The notes: generated by a model not told the origin, from the letters alone. DNA of 64,000 nucleotides from Streptomyces sp. SID13726 (GCF_010548375.1 NZ_JAAGLY010000029.1:35096-99095); one strand, 5' to 3'; counted from the stretch's first letter, positions 52,399-60,644 are shown. Translations and numbers: made by a program.

Positions 52399-53606
52399 CG
52401 TCGGCTCCCGCCCTCGGCGTACTCGTAGTCGTCCTCGTCCTCGGGCACCTCTTCGTCCTCGGGCACCTCTTCGTCCTCGGGCACCTCTTCGTCCTCGGGC
52501 ACCTCTTCGTCCTCGGGCACCTCTTCGTCCTCGGCGGCCTCGTCCTCGGCGGCCTCGTCCTCGGACAGCTCGCCCTCGGGTTCCTCCTCGGGCTCGGGCT
52601 CCTCCTCGTCGTACTCCTCGTACTCGTCCTCGGCCTCCTCGTCCGGTTCGGACTCCTCGTCCTCCGCGGCCTCGGCGCCCTCCTCGTCGTAGGCGTCCTC
52701 GGCACCTTCCTCGGCGCCTTCCTCTTCCTCCTCCGCCACCGCGTCCTCGTGGCTCTTGACGACCTCGCCGTCGCGGATCTCGCCGCGCCAGCCGTCGTCG
52801 GCCTCGCCCTTGAGGGTGATGAAGCGGGCGTAGTGCTTGAGGTCGAGGCGGGCCCTGCGGCCCTGGGCTCGCCAGATGTTGCCGGTCTTCTCGAACAGGC
52901 CCTTGGGGTAGTACTCGATCACCAGCAGGACCCGGGTGAGGTTGTCGGCGAGCCGGTGGAAGGAGACGACGCCCTTGCTGGTGCCCTTGGCGCCCTCCGA
53001 GGTCCAGGAGATCCGGTCGTCGGCGACCTGCTCGGTGGTGGTCGCCTTCCAGCTGCGGTTGGACCAGAAGATCTTCATCTGCCAGTCGGTGTGGGTGTCG
53101 TCGGCGCGGTTCGCGCTCTTGACGCCCTTCGCGAAGGTGGAGAAGTCCTGGTACTGCGTCCACTGGTCGTAGGCCGTGCGCAGATCCACGCCGACATCGA
53201 CGAACTCGATGATCACCGTGGGCTTCTGGCCGGCCCCGCCCTTGCGCCTGCCCTTGCCACCGCCGCCGAGGTTCTTGAAGGCGCCGACCACCTTGTCCTT
53301 GGCGTGCGAGAAGCCGAGCTCGACCGCGCTGCGCATGGGCCCCTTGCCCTCGGCGAGCTTGCGGCCGCCGTCCAGGGCGAGCTTGGCGAAGCCGGGGCTG
53401 TTGCCCTCCGCGATGTCGTTGAGCTTGCCGGTGGTCTCGCCCAGCTTGTGGCCGACGCCGACCAGCATCCGCTGGACCTGCGCGGACAGGTACTCCTGCA
53501 CCTCGGCCTTGAGCCGGTCGGCGGCCTCGCTGTGGGCCACGTCGGTGATCGGGTTGCTCTTCGCCTTGTCGGTGACGTCACGGGCGGATCCGAGGGTCTC
53601 GGTCAT
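52395..53606 (-). CDS. gvpZ: GvpZ-type SRPBCC protein with long acidic tail
   Basis: 403 aa from ATG 53606; GTG 53609 is an alternative with better spacing to GGGAGG. Residues 1-120 are helical and amphipathic, residues 125-275 an SRPBCC/polyketide-cyclase-like domain (TVIIEFVDVGVDLRTAYDQW, then FSTFAKGVKSAN, then VVSFHRLADNLTRVLLVIEY). From about 275 to the end the protein is almost only Glu, Asp, Ala and Pro, finishing with five EEVPED repeats. This gene is found between gvpY and gvpJ in Streptomyces gas-vesicle clusters. Tail charge is opposite to that of GvpY. Confidence 0.85.
   Translation of the reverse strand: MTETLGSARDVTDKAKSNPITDVAHSEAADRLKAEVQEYLSAQVQRMLVGVGHKLGETTGKLNDIAEGNSPGFAKLALDGGRKLAEGKGPMRSAVELGFSHAKDKVVGAFKNLGGGGKGRRKGGAGQKPTVIIEFVDVGVDLRTAYDQWTQYQDFSTFAKGVKSANRADDTHTDWQMKIFWSNRSWKATTTEQVADDRISWTSEGAKGTSKGVVSFHRLADNLTRVLLVIEYYPKGLFEKTGNIWRAQGRRARLDLKHYARFITLKGEADDGWRGEIRDGEVVKSHEDAVAEEEEEGAEEGAEDAYDEEGAEAAEDEESEPDEEAEDEYEEYDEEEPEPEEEPEGELSEDEAAEDEAAEDEEVPEDEEVPEDEEVPEDEEVPEDEEVPEDEDDYEYAEGGSRR
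52438..52557 (-). repeat. In-frame tandem repeats in gvpZ: 5 x 18 bp then 2 x 15 bp
   Basis: Five identical 18-bp units (plus-strand TCCTCGGGCACCTCTTCG; 52438-52527) encode the EEVPED repeat. They are followed by two identical 15-bp units (TCCTCGGCGGCCTCG; 52528-52557). Perfect copies with multiples of three point to recent replication slippage that keeps frame. Copy number is likely to vary between strains. Confidence 0.95.
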
Positions 53607-54349
53607 CACTCACCGCCTCCCTTCGGCAGCCGGGCCCGGGCACCGCGTGCGGCACCGCCGGCCGCGGTCGCCTTCTTGGCGGCCGTCTTCTTCGTCGCGG
53701 TCTTCTTGGCCGCGGTCTTCTTGCCGGCCGTCCGGCTCTGCGCCGTCTGCCTGGCGGGCGGCTTCCCGCCGGGTGCCTTCTTCGCCGCCGCCTTCTTGGC
53801 GGGGGCCTTCTTCGCCGCCTTCTTCGCCGCGGCCGGACGCCCGTCCCGGTCGTTCCGCTCGCCCCGGTCGCCCCGGTCGTCCCTGTCGTTCCGCTCGTCC
53901 CCGGCCTCGCCGTCGTGCCGGTCCGAGCGCTCGTCGTCGGCGTCCGTCGTCCCAGTCTGCCCCCGCTCGGACTCCTCGTCGCCTTCGGACTCCTCGTCCT
54001 CGTCCTCGAAGAGGCCCGGCACGTCCGGTGCCACGCCCGCGAGCTGGTCGCGGACCTCCGCGGTACGGCCGTGCAGGCGGTCGGCGATCGCGTCGATCTG
54101 CCGCTCCACCATGGCGCCCGAGGCCGCCTTGCCGACCCCGCGCAGGTCCACCCGCAGCTGGTCCCCGATCTCCTTGAACTGCGGGTTCTTCAGCAGTTGC
54201 TGGGACACCAGGTCCGCGATGGCCCGCGGGCTCAGATGCATCCGCTTGCCGGCCACGAGCGTGCCGACGGCGAACGCCAGTTTCAGTTTCTTCGTACGTC
54301 CTAGGAGGTATCCGGCCCCTACCGCGAGGCCCAGTCCCACTCGGTTCAT
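53606..54349 (-). CDS. gvpY: GvpY-type protein with lysine-rich histone H1-like tail
   Basis: 247 aa. Short hydrophobic start (VGLGLAVGAGYLLGRTKKLK), a helical domain to about residue 110 (LSPRAIADLVSQQLLKNPQF), an acidic Asp/Glu/Arg segment (about 115-170), then a tail of AKKAPAKKAAAKK type repeats (about 170-245) like HupS or histone H1. ATG 54349 overlaps the gvpG stop. The role of the tail in vesicle biology is not known to me. It overlaps gvpZ by 1 bp. Confidence 0.85.
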   Translation of the reverse strand: MNRVGLGLAVGAGYLLGRTKKLKLAFAVGTLVAGKRMHLSPRAIADLVSQQLLKNPQFKEIGDQLRVDLRGVGKAASGAMVERQIDAIADRLHGRTAEVRDQLAGVAPDVPGLFEDEDEESEGDEESERGQTGTTDADDERSDRHDGEAGDERNDRDDRGDRGERNDRDGRPAAAKKAAKKAPAKKAAAKKAPGGKPPARQTAQSRTAGKKTAAKKTATKKTAAKKATAAGGAARGARARLPKGGGE

Positions 54350-54609
54350 CGTGTCGTCCCGTCGCCAGTCCCCGCGCCACCGCGCAGGCCGATCTCCAGT
54401 CGTTCGAGGAGTTCGTCCTCCTGTCGGTCGAATTCCTCCTCGTCGATCTCGCCCGCCTCAAGTCGCTCCTCGAGCCGGGCGAGTTCGGCCCGGACCGTCG
54501 CCGGGTCGTAGTACAGGCGCTCCGCCTCGTGCAGCACCTGTCTGATCACCCAGGCGCTTCCGCGTACCGGGGCGAACGGCAGCAGCAGTACCTCTCCGAT
54601 GAGCCCCAC
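54346..54609 (-). CDS. gvpG: Gas vesicle protein GvpG
   Basis: 87 aa. GTG 54609 after AGGAGTGAGA. Family start GLIGEVLLLPFAPVRGSAWV, then a helix with LYYDPATVRAELARLEERLE and FDRQEDELLERLEI. Accessory protein, helical. Seven bp separate it from gvpF. Confidence 0.94.
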   Translation of the reverse strand: MGLIGEVLLLPFAPVRGSAWVIRQVLHEAERLYYDPATVRAELARLEERLEAGEIDEEEFDRQEDELLERLEIGLRGGAGTGDGTTR

Positions 54610-54616
54610 GGCGGTC

Positions 54617-55387
54617 TCACTCCTCCGCGTGGTCGATGCCCACCGAGGTGCCGGCGGGCTCGGCCGGGCCGGGTTCGACGAAGCTGTACGGCGGCAGCGG
54701 TCCGTTGACGCGCAGGTCGAGGTGGGGGTGGCTCGTGCGCAGCCGCTCCACCTCGGACAGGAAGGACGCGGCCGCGTCGCGCTCCACGAGGAACGACACG
54801 TTGGCGAGCCAGCCGGAGGAGTCGGGGCCCACGCTGATGGCGTCGGCGACCGGTTCCAGGGCGTGCCGGACCTCGCCCGCGTCCTCGGCCTCGCGGGCCT
54901 TGACGGCGGCCACGACCATCTCGCCGAGCCTGAGCCGCTGCTCGTAACTGCCGCCGCCCGCCTGCCGGTTGGCCTCGGTGACGGCGCGGACCTCCGGGTT
55001 GTCGGACATCACGCGGTGCAGTACGGCCTCTTCGTCGTGCGTGGCCTTGACGTTGTACTCGACCTTGCCGTCGAGGGTGCGCAGGCGCTCCTCGTAGTGC
55101 TCGGCGCGGTCCGCGAGCACCCCGGTGACGGAGCCGTCGTCGGGGGCCACGCTGCCGAACCGCATGGGCAGCACGCAGCCCTCGGCGCCCACCTCGCCGA
55201 GCACGTTCTGGTGGGCGAGCAGGTCACGGCGCTTGGGCCGGAGGCCTTCGGGGGCATCGCTGACGACGGCCGCCAGATCGCCCTCCGTCAGCACCCGCAC
55301 CGGGCGCGCGGGGTCGCCCACCCCGCTCATGTCCTTCGGCAGCGCCGGGTGAGAAGCGGCGGTGATGCCGTACACGTACGTGCTCAC
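54617..55387 (-). CDS. gvpF: Gas vesicle protein GvpF
   Basis: 256 aa; GTG 55387 overlaps the gvpA stop. Begins STYVYGITAASHPALPKDMS, then LPMRFGSVAPDDGSVTGVL, KVEYNVKATHDEEAVLHRVM and the C-terminal HLDLRVNGPLPPYSFVEPG, diagnostic of GvpF/L. GvpF contacts the shell protein GvpA in studied systems and may chaperone it. Confidence 0.95.
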   Translation of the reverse strand: MSTYVYGITAASHPALPKDMSGVGDPARPVRVLTEGDLAAVVSDAPEGLRPKRRDLLAHQNVLGEVGAEGCVLPMRFGSVAPDDGSVTGVLADRAEHYEERLRTLDGKVEYNVKATHDEEAVLHRVMSDNPEVRAVTEANRQAGGGSYEQRLRLGEMVVAAVKAREAEDAGEVRHALEPVADAISVGPDSSGWLANVSFLVERDAAASFLSEVERLRTSHPHLDLRVNGPLPPYSFVEPGPAEPAGTSVGIDHAEE

Positions 55388-55809
55388 TCCTGCTCCTCCT
55401 TCCTGCGCGCGGCCGTGGTCCTGCGGGCCCGCGGCCTGGACTCGGTCTGTCCGTCCCCCTCACGCGCCTGCTTGAAGGCGTCGGAGATGGTCTCCGCGGC
55501 GCCGGAGAGCGCGCCCTTGGACTTGCCGCGCGCGCCGGACTCGGTCATCTCGCCGACGATCTCGGGCAGACCGGGGCTCTTGTTGCGGCCGGACTCCAGG
55601 TCGAGCCGGTTGCACGCCTCCGCGAAGCGCAGATAGGTGTCGACGCTGGCCACCACGACCCGTACGTCGATCTTCAGGATCTCGATGCCGACGAGGGAGA
55701 CCCGCACGAATGCGTCGATGACGAGCCCCCTGTCGAGGACGAGCTCCAGAACGTCGTAGAGACCGCTGCTGCCGCCTCCACCGCCCTGTTGTGCCGGAAC
55801 GACGGTCAT
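55384..55809 (-). CDS. gvpA: Gas vesicle structural protein GvpA with long C-terminal extension
   Basis: 141 aa, about twice the usual 70-75. Residues 15-73 are the shell core (LYDVLELVLDRGLVIDAFVR, then VSLVGIEILKIDVRVVVASV, then DTYLRFAEACNRLD). Residues 75-141 form an extra hydrophilic tail (GRNKSPGLPEIVGEMTES..., Arg/Lys-rich end). A canonical GvpA would be more compact; tailed versions are the rule in Streptomyces. Starts 55 bp after the gvpO stop. Confidence 0.95.
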   Translation of the reverse strand: MTVVPAQQGGGGGSSGLYDVLELVLDRGLVIDAFVRVSLVGIEILKIDVRVVVASVDTYLRFAEACNRLDLESGRNKSPGLPEIVGEMTESGARGKSKGALSGAAETISDAFKQAREGDGQTESRPRARRTTAARRKEEQE

Positions 55810-55864
55810 GCCGACCGCGCCTCCTTGTCTGTGGTCTCGTGAACGGATGTCCGAAGTGGGCGGC

Positions 55865-56236
55865 TCAGCGACCGCCCTGCCTGTGTGCGTCCGCCCGGCC
55901 GCGTTCGTAACGGCGAACGCGCCGATAGCCGGTGAGCTCGCCCTGCTGGTCGAGTTCGACCTGGTAGCTCGCCATCAGGCTCATCGTGTCGGGCACACGG
56001 GAGAGTTCGAGGACCTCGACCTCCAACGACCAGCCGTCCTCGGTCTGTTCGAAGGAGGAGACGTTCTCGGCGGTCATGCCGGTCAGCTCGGTGAGCTGGG
56101 CGCGCGCGTGGCGCAGCACCTCCATCGGGCTGGGTCCCCGCCGCCGATCCGCCACGTCCTCTTCTGTGTCCTTTTCTTTCCCTTTGGGGGAATTCTGTGA
56201 AGTCTGTGATTCTGATGAGTTCTTTGTGTTCGCCAT
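55865..56236 (-). CDS. gvpO: Gas vesicle protein GvpO
   Basis: 123 aa. ATG 56236 follows GGGGGAG by 6 nt; a GTG at 56242 lies inside the site. The N-terminal 35 residues are polar and disordered (ANTKNSSESQTSQNSPKGKE), then the GvpO domain begins with PSPMEVLRHARAQLTELTGM and ends with LTGYRRVRRYERGR. The first 35 codons are A/T-rich against the local base composition. First gene of the gvp genes proper, 45 bp after ligD on the same strand. Confidence 0.94.
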   Translation of the reverse strand: MANTKNSSESQTSQNSPKGKEKDTEEDVADRRRGPSPMEVLRHARAQLTELTGMTAENVSSFEQTEDGWSLEVEVLELSRVPDTMSLMASYQVELDQQGELTGYRRVRRYERGRADAHRQGGR

Positions 56237-56281
56237 GGCCACCTCCCCCTGCGGGTGGCCGCTCGTCCGTCGGCCAAACCT

Positions 56282-57214
56282 TCAGGAGGGCATCAACGCG
56301 TTCAGCCGCCGCCGGGCCGGGCCGAGCGCCCGTCCCTTGGCGGGCACTCCGTCCCAGGGGCGGGTGCGGGCCTGTTCGAGGGCGTCGGCGACGGTCCAGC
56401 GGCGGGCGTCGAGCCCCGGGTCGTCGAGCTGGGTCCAGGACATCGGGGTGGCCACCGGGGCACCCGGTTTCGCGCGGACGGTGAAGGGGGCGACGGCGGT
56501 CTGGGCGTAGCCGTTGCGCTGGACGTCGAGGTAGAGGCGGTGGCCGCGGTCCTTCTTGCGGGCGGCGGTGGTGAACCGGTCGGGGTGGCCCGCGACCAGG
56601 GTGTCGGCGACGTCCTTGGCGAACGCGCGCACCTCGTCGAAGCCCTGCCGGCCGTCGAGGGGCACGATCACGTGCAGACCGCGCGAGCCGGTCGTCATCA
56701 GCGCCGAGGGCAGCCGCAGCTCGTCGAGCAGCTCCCCCAGCAGCCAGGCCGCCTCGTGCACGGCGGCGAAGTCGTCGTCACCGGCCGGGTCGAGGTCGAA
56801 GACCATCCGGTCGGGCCGCTCCACGTCACCGGCCCGGGACAGCCAGCGGTGCACGGTGAGGGCGGCCTGGTCGGCGAGGTACAGCAGCGTGGCGGTGTCG
56901 TCGCACACGGTGTGGCGGACGGTGCCGCCCTCCTTCGGCACCTCGACGCGGCCGATCCACTCCGGGTAGCCGTCCGGGGTGTTCTTCTGCATGAACCGGG
57001 GGCCGCCGAGGCCGTCCGGATGCCGCTCCAGCATCAGTGGACGGCCCCGCAGATGCGGCAGCATGAAGGGCGCGACGGACCGGTAGTAGTCGACGAGGTC
57101 GCCCTTGGTGTACTCCTTGGCGCCGTCGCCCGCGGGGAAGAGCACCTTGTCCGGCCGGTGCACCTCGACGGTGTGCTTCCCCGCGCGTACGGTCCGTACG
57201 CCGCCCCCGCTCAC
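56282..57214 (-). CDS. LigD-type polymerase/primase domain protein (NHEJ)
   Basis: 310 aa stand-alone polymerase domain of the LigD family (archaeo-eukaryotic primase fold). GTG 57214 overlaps the transketolase stop. Motifs: HRPDKVLFPAGDGAKEYTKG, the catalytic DxD in MVFDLDPAGDDD, MTTGSRGLHVIVPLDG with the His, and KKDRGHRLYLDVQRNGYAQT. It adds nucleotides during Ku-dependent end joining. Neither ligase nor Ku domain is nearby. Confidence 0.93.
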   Translation of the reverse strand: MSGGGVRTVRAGKHTVEVHRPDKVLFPAGDGAKEYTKGDLVDYYRSVAPFMLPHLRGRPLMLERHPDGLGGPRFMQKNTPDGYPEWIGRVEVPKEGGTVRHTVCDDTATLLYLADQAALTVHRWLSRAGDVERPDRMVFDLDPAGDDDFAAVHEAAWLLGELLDELRLPSALMTTGSRGLHVIVPLDGRQGFDEVRAFAKDVADTLVAGHPDRFTTAARKKDRGHRLYLDVQRNGYAQTAVAPFTVRAKPGAPVATPMSWTQLDDPGLDARRWTVADALEQARTRPWDGVPAKGRALGPARRRLNALMPS

Positions 57215-59058
57215 GACACGATCGCCTGCTCCACCAGCAGCCGTACGGCGGTGGCGACGGACTCGGCGTCGATGCCCGCGGCGTGCAGCTGCTCCTCGGG
57301 CGAGGCCGAGCCCGGCATCGTACGCACCGCGAGCCGCACCAGGCGGGGCACGGGCCGGCCGTCGCAGAAGGCGTCGAGGACGGCGTCGCCGAGCCCGCCC
57401 TCCTCGTGGTGGTCCTCCACGGTCATGAGGCAGCCGGTGTCCTCGGCGGCCCGGCGCAGGGTGTCGCGGTCGACGGGCTTGACCGAGTACAGGTCGATCA
57501 CCCGCGCCGGGATGCCCTCCCGGTCCAGGGCTTCGGCGGCCTTCAGCGCCTCGGGCACGGTGACGCCCGCCGCGACCAGCGTGATCCGGTCGTCCCCTGA
57601 GGAGCGCAGCACCTTGCTGCCGCCGATCGGGAACTCCTCCCGGGGGCCGTAGAGCACCGGGCTCTCCCCGCGGCCGGTGCGCAGATAGCGGATGCCGTCC
57701 AGCTCGGCCATCGCGGCGACCAGGTGGGCGGTCTGGTTGGCGTCGCACGGGTACAGGACGGTCGAGCCGTGCACCGCGCGCATCATCGCCAGGTCCTCCA
57801 GGCCCATCTGACTGGGCCCGTCCTGCCCGATGGCGACCCCCGCGTGCGAGCCGACGAGGTTGATGCCGGCGCCGCTGATGGCGGCCATGCGGACGAAGTC
57901 GTGGGCACGGGTGAGGAAGGCCGCGAAGGTTCCGGCGTACGGCACCCAGCCGCGCGCGGCGAGGCCCACGGCGGCCGCGACCATCTGCTGCTCGGCGATG
58001 TAGCACTCGAAGTAGCGGTCGGGGTGTTCCTTGGCGAAGAGCTCGGTGCGGGTGGAGTCGCCGACCTCGCCGTCGAGGGCGACGACGTCACCGCGCCCGG
58101 TGCCGAGGGCGGTGAGGGCCTGCCCGTAGGCGTCCCGGGTGGCGACCTCCTCGCCGGTGTCCCAGCGGGGCAGTTCCAGGTGTCCGGCGCGTACGGCGTG
58201 CAGGATGCGGGCGGCCGACGGCTCGCGCACCTCGACGCGCAGGTCGCGTACGCCGCCCAGCTCCTCGATGGCGTCGTCGGCGTTCTTCAGCGGCTTTCCG
58301 TGCAGCCCCTCGCGGTCCTCGACGTCGGCGACTCCCTTGCCCTTGAGGGTGCGGGCGAGGATCGCGGTGGGCTGGCCCTTGGTGGACTCGGCCTCGCCGT
58401 ACGCGCGCCCGATCGCGTCCACGTCGTGTCCGTCGACCTCGACGGTGTGCCAGCCGAACGCCTGGAAGCGGCGGGCGTAGGCGTCGAGGTCGTGTCCGTG
58501 GCGGGTGGGTCCGCGCTGGCCGAGCCGGTTGACGTCGACGATCGCGGTGAGGTTGTCGAGGTGCTCGTGCCCGGCGTGCTCGGCGGCCTCCCAGACGGAG
58601 CCCTCGGCGAGTTCGCTGTCGCCGCAGAGCACCCACACGCGGTACCCGGTGCGTTCCAGGCGCTTGCCGGACAGGGCGATGCCGACCCCCACGGGGAGGC
58701 CCTGGCCGAGCGAACCGGTGGCGGTCTCCACCCACTTGAGCCGGCGCGGGGTGGGATGCCCTTCGAGCCGGCTGCCGTTCTCGCGGAAGGTCAGCAACTC
58801 CTCGTCGTCGACGGCTCCGGCGGCCTTGTAGGCGGAGTACAGCAGCGGTGAGGCGTGGCCCTTGGACAGCACGAAGCGGTCGTTGCCTGGGTGTTCGGGG
58901 CGGTCGAAGTCGTAGCGGTAGTGGTGCGCGAGCAGTACGGCCATCAGGTCCGCGGCGGACATCGAGGAGGTCGGGTGCCCGGAGCCCGCGGCGGCCGCGG
59001 CGCGGACGCTGTCCACGCGCAACTGCTGGGCGAGTTCGACGAGTTCACCGGTGTTCAT
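57211..59058 (-). CDS. tkt: Transketolase
   Basis: 615 aa, short single-chain type as in animals rather than the 690-aa bacterial type. ThDP motif is GDSELAEGSVWEAAEHAGHE (GDS...N), preceded by SMSAADLMAVLLAHHYR and LSKGHASPLLYSAYKAAGAV. The Pyr domain holds catalytic Glu in CYIAEQQMVAAAVGLAARGW. It moves ketol units in the pentose phosphate pathway. ATG 59058 overlaps ndh and its stop overlaps ligD, so all three are coupled. A second tkt of the large type probably exists elsewhere. Confidence 0.92.
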   Translation of the reverse strand: MNTGELVELAQQLRVDSVRAAAAAGSGHPTSSMSAADLMAVLLAHHYRYDFDRPEHPGNDRFVLSKGHASPLLYSAYKAAGAVDDEELLTFRENGSRLEGHPTPRRLKWVETATGSLGQGLPVGVGIALSGKRLERTGYRVWVLCGDSELAEGSVWEAAEHAGHEHLDNLTAIVDVNRLGQRGPTRHGHDLDAYARRFQAFGWHTVEVDGHDVDAIGRAYGEAESTKGQPTAILARTLKGKGVADVEDREGLHGKPLKNADDAIEELGGVRDLRVEVREPSAARILHAVRAGHLELPRWDTGEEVATRDAYGQALTALGTGRGDVVALDGEVGDSTRTELFAKEHPDRYFECYIAEQQMVAAAVGLAARGWVPYAGTFAAFLTRAHDFVRMAAISGAGINLVGSHAGVAIGQDGPSQMGLEDLAMMRAVHGSTVLYPCDANQTAHLVAAMAELDGIRYLRTGRGESPVLYGPREEFPIGGSKVLRSSGDDRITLVAAGVTVPEALKAAEALDREGIPARVIDLYSVKPVDRDTLRRAAEDTGCLMTVEDHHEEGGLGDAVLDAFCDGRPVPRLVRLAVRTMPGSASPEEQLHAAGIDAESVATAVRLLVEQAIVS

Positions 59059-60572
59059 GAGTCTCCTTCCGCGGGGTCCGCGTCAGTGCGCTGGGCGGGG
59101 CCAGGCCCTTGGGCCGGCTCACCGCCGGGTTGGTTCCTGGCGGGTTCTCCGCCGGGTTGGTTCTTCGCGGGTTCTGCACCCGGCTGGTTCTTCGCCGGTT
59201 CCCCGGAGTCGCCCGGTGGCGTGTCGGCGGCCGTCGCCGCTCCCGGGCCGGAACCGACCCGTTCCGGCCGTCCCGGTACCCGCGCCAGCTCGGGGGACGC
59301 CGACTCCAGCGGTACCGACCAGGACCGTACGAGGCCCAACTGGACGGCCTGGCGCGGGAGTACGGCGTCCAGCAGCCAGTCGGCGGCGACCCGGACCCGG
59401 TTGCCCGGCATCGCGGCGAGGTGGTAGCCGCGGGTGACGGCACCGGCCGCGAGCCCGGAGAGCGGGATGTGCAGGGGGTCGGCGGCGGCCTTGGTGCCGC
59501 CCAGGTCGACGACGAAGCCCAGGTCCCGGTGCCGGTACGGCTCGGGCTCACCGTCCCCGAACGAGGCGGCGAGGTTGTGCGCCACCGTCCTGCCGTGCCG
59601 CCAGGCGTGCTGTGCCGTCATGGGCGTGAAGCCGCCGGGATTGTCCAGGTCGGGCACCGCGGCCGCGTCCCCGCACGCGAACACCTCGGGCCGGCCCGGC
59701 AGTCGGAGATAGGGGTCGACGACGAGCCGCCCGCGTTCCAGGGGCTGCCCGGTGGACTCGACGAGCGGGTCGGGCCGTACGCCGACACACCACATGAGGG
59801 TGCGGGTCTCGACGAACTCCCCGTCCGTCAGCAGCACCCCGCCCGGCGTGGCCTCCTTCACGGACGTCCCCATGCGGACCTCCACGCCGCGTTCCCTGAG
59901 CGTGCGGTCGGCCGTACGGGAGAGGTGTTCGCCGAGTTCCGGCAGTACCCGATCGGCGATGTCGAGGAGGATCCAGCGCGGCCGTACGCCCTGCCTGAGG
60001 GGGTGTTCGCGGACCTGCGCGTCGGTGTAGAGCTGTCCGTGCGCGGCGACCTCGGTGCCGGTGTAGCCCGCGCCGACCACCACGAAGGTGCAGCGGGCCG
60101 CGCAGCTCTTCCGGTCGTCGGCGGCGGCCGCGAGCTCCACCTGGCGGGTGACGTGGTCCCGCAGGTACAGCGCCTCGGGCAGACCGCGGAAGCCGTGCGC
60201 GTACTCGGCGACCCCGGGGACGGGGAGCAGTTTGTTGACGCTGCCTACGGCCAGCACGAGCCGGTCGTAGGAGAGGCTGCCGGGCTCGCCCTCCGGACCG
60301 GTGTAACGCACGGTCCGCGCGTCCAGGTCGATGCCGTCGGCCTCGCCGAGCACCAGCCGCACCCGGGGCAGGGTGCCGGAGAGGGAGACGGTCACCCGGC
60401 GCGGCTCCAGGATTCCGGCGGCGACCTGGGGCAGCAGGGGCAGGTACAGGAAGTAGTCGGTCGGGTTGAGCAGGGTGATGTCGGCCCTGCCGCGGGCCCT
60501 GCGGGAGAGGTCCCTGGCCGTGCGGTAACCGGCGAAGCCGGCGCCGACGATCACGATGCGGGGTCGGCTCAC
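59055..60572 (-). CDS. Type II NADH dehydrogenase-like FAD oxidoreductase
   Basis: 505 aa. GTG 60572 follows CGGAGGCG. FAD-binding GxGxxG in RIVIVGAGFAGYRTARDL and NAD-binding VVVGAGYTGTEVAAHG; FAD ribityl contact VFACGDAAAVPDL; quinone-side motif MTAQHAWRHGRTVAHNLAAS. It is a single-subunit non-proton-pumping dehydrogenase. The C-terminal 60-70 residues are a hydrophilic Pro/Asn/Gln tail with EPAKNQPGG repeats instead of an amphipathic membrane helix. It overlaps tkt by 4 bp and is the first gene of the minus-strand series. Confidence 0.9.
   Translation of the reverse strand: MSRPRIVIVGAGFAGYRTARDLSRRARGRADITLLNPTDYFLYLPLLPQVAAGILEPRRVTVSLSGTLPRVRLVLGEADGIDLDARTVRYTGPEGEPGSLSYDRLVLAVGSVNKLLPVPGVAEYAHGFRGLPEALYLRDHVTRQVELAAAADDRKSCAARCTFVVVGAGYTGTEVAAHGQLYTDAQVREHPLRQGVRPRWILLDIADRVLPELGEHLSRTADRTLRERGVEVRMGTSVKEATPGGVLLTDGEFVETRTLMWCVGVRPDPLVESTGQPLERGRLVVDPYLRLPGRPEVFACGDAAAVPDLDNPGGFTPMTAQHAWRHGRTVAHNLAASFGDGEPEPYRHRDLGFVVDLGGTKAAADPLHIPLSGLAAGAVTRGYHLAAMPGNRVRVAADWLLDAVLPRQAVQLGLVRSWSVPLESASPELARVPGRPERVGSGPGAATAADTPPGDSGEPAKNQPGAEPAKNQPGGEPARNQPGGEPAQGPGPAQRTDADPAEGDS
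59113..59193 (-). repeat. 27-bp tandem repeats in the ndh 3' end
   Basis: Three consecutive imperfect 27-bp units (59113-59139, 59140-59166, 59167-59193) encode nine-residue repeats of EPAKNQPGG type, with a partial fourth unit following. Frame is preserved. They lie in the tail of the dehydrogenase, beyond the conserved domains. Confidence 0.85.
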
Positions 60573-60644
60573 GGTGCGCCTCCGGGGCTGTCGCGTACCT
60601 GCGGGAGCCTTCCGCGTCCCCCTGCCCCGAGCGCCCAAACGCCG

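Noticed and set aside
52438..52557. CRISPR-like array of short repeats
   Set aside because: Units are contiguous without spacers, in frame, and encode an acidic peptide repeat.
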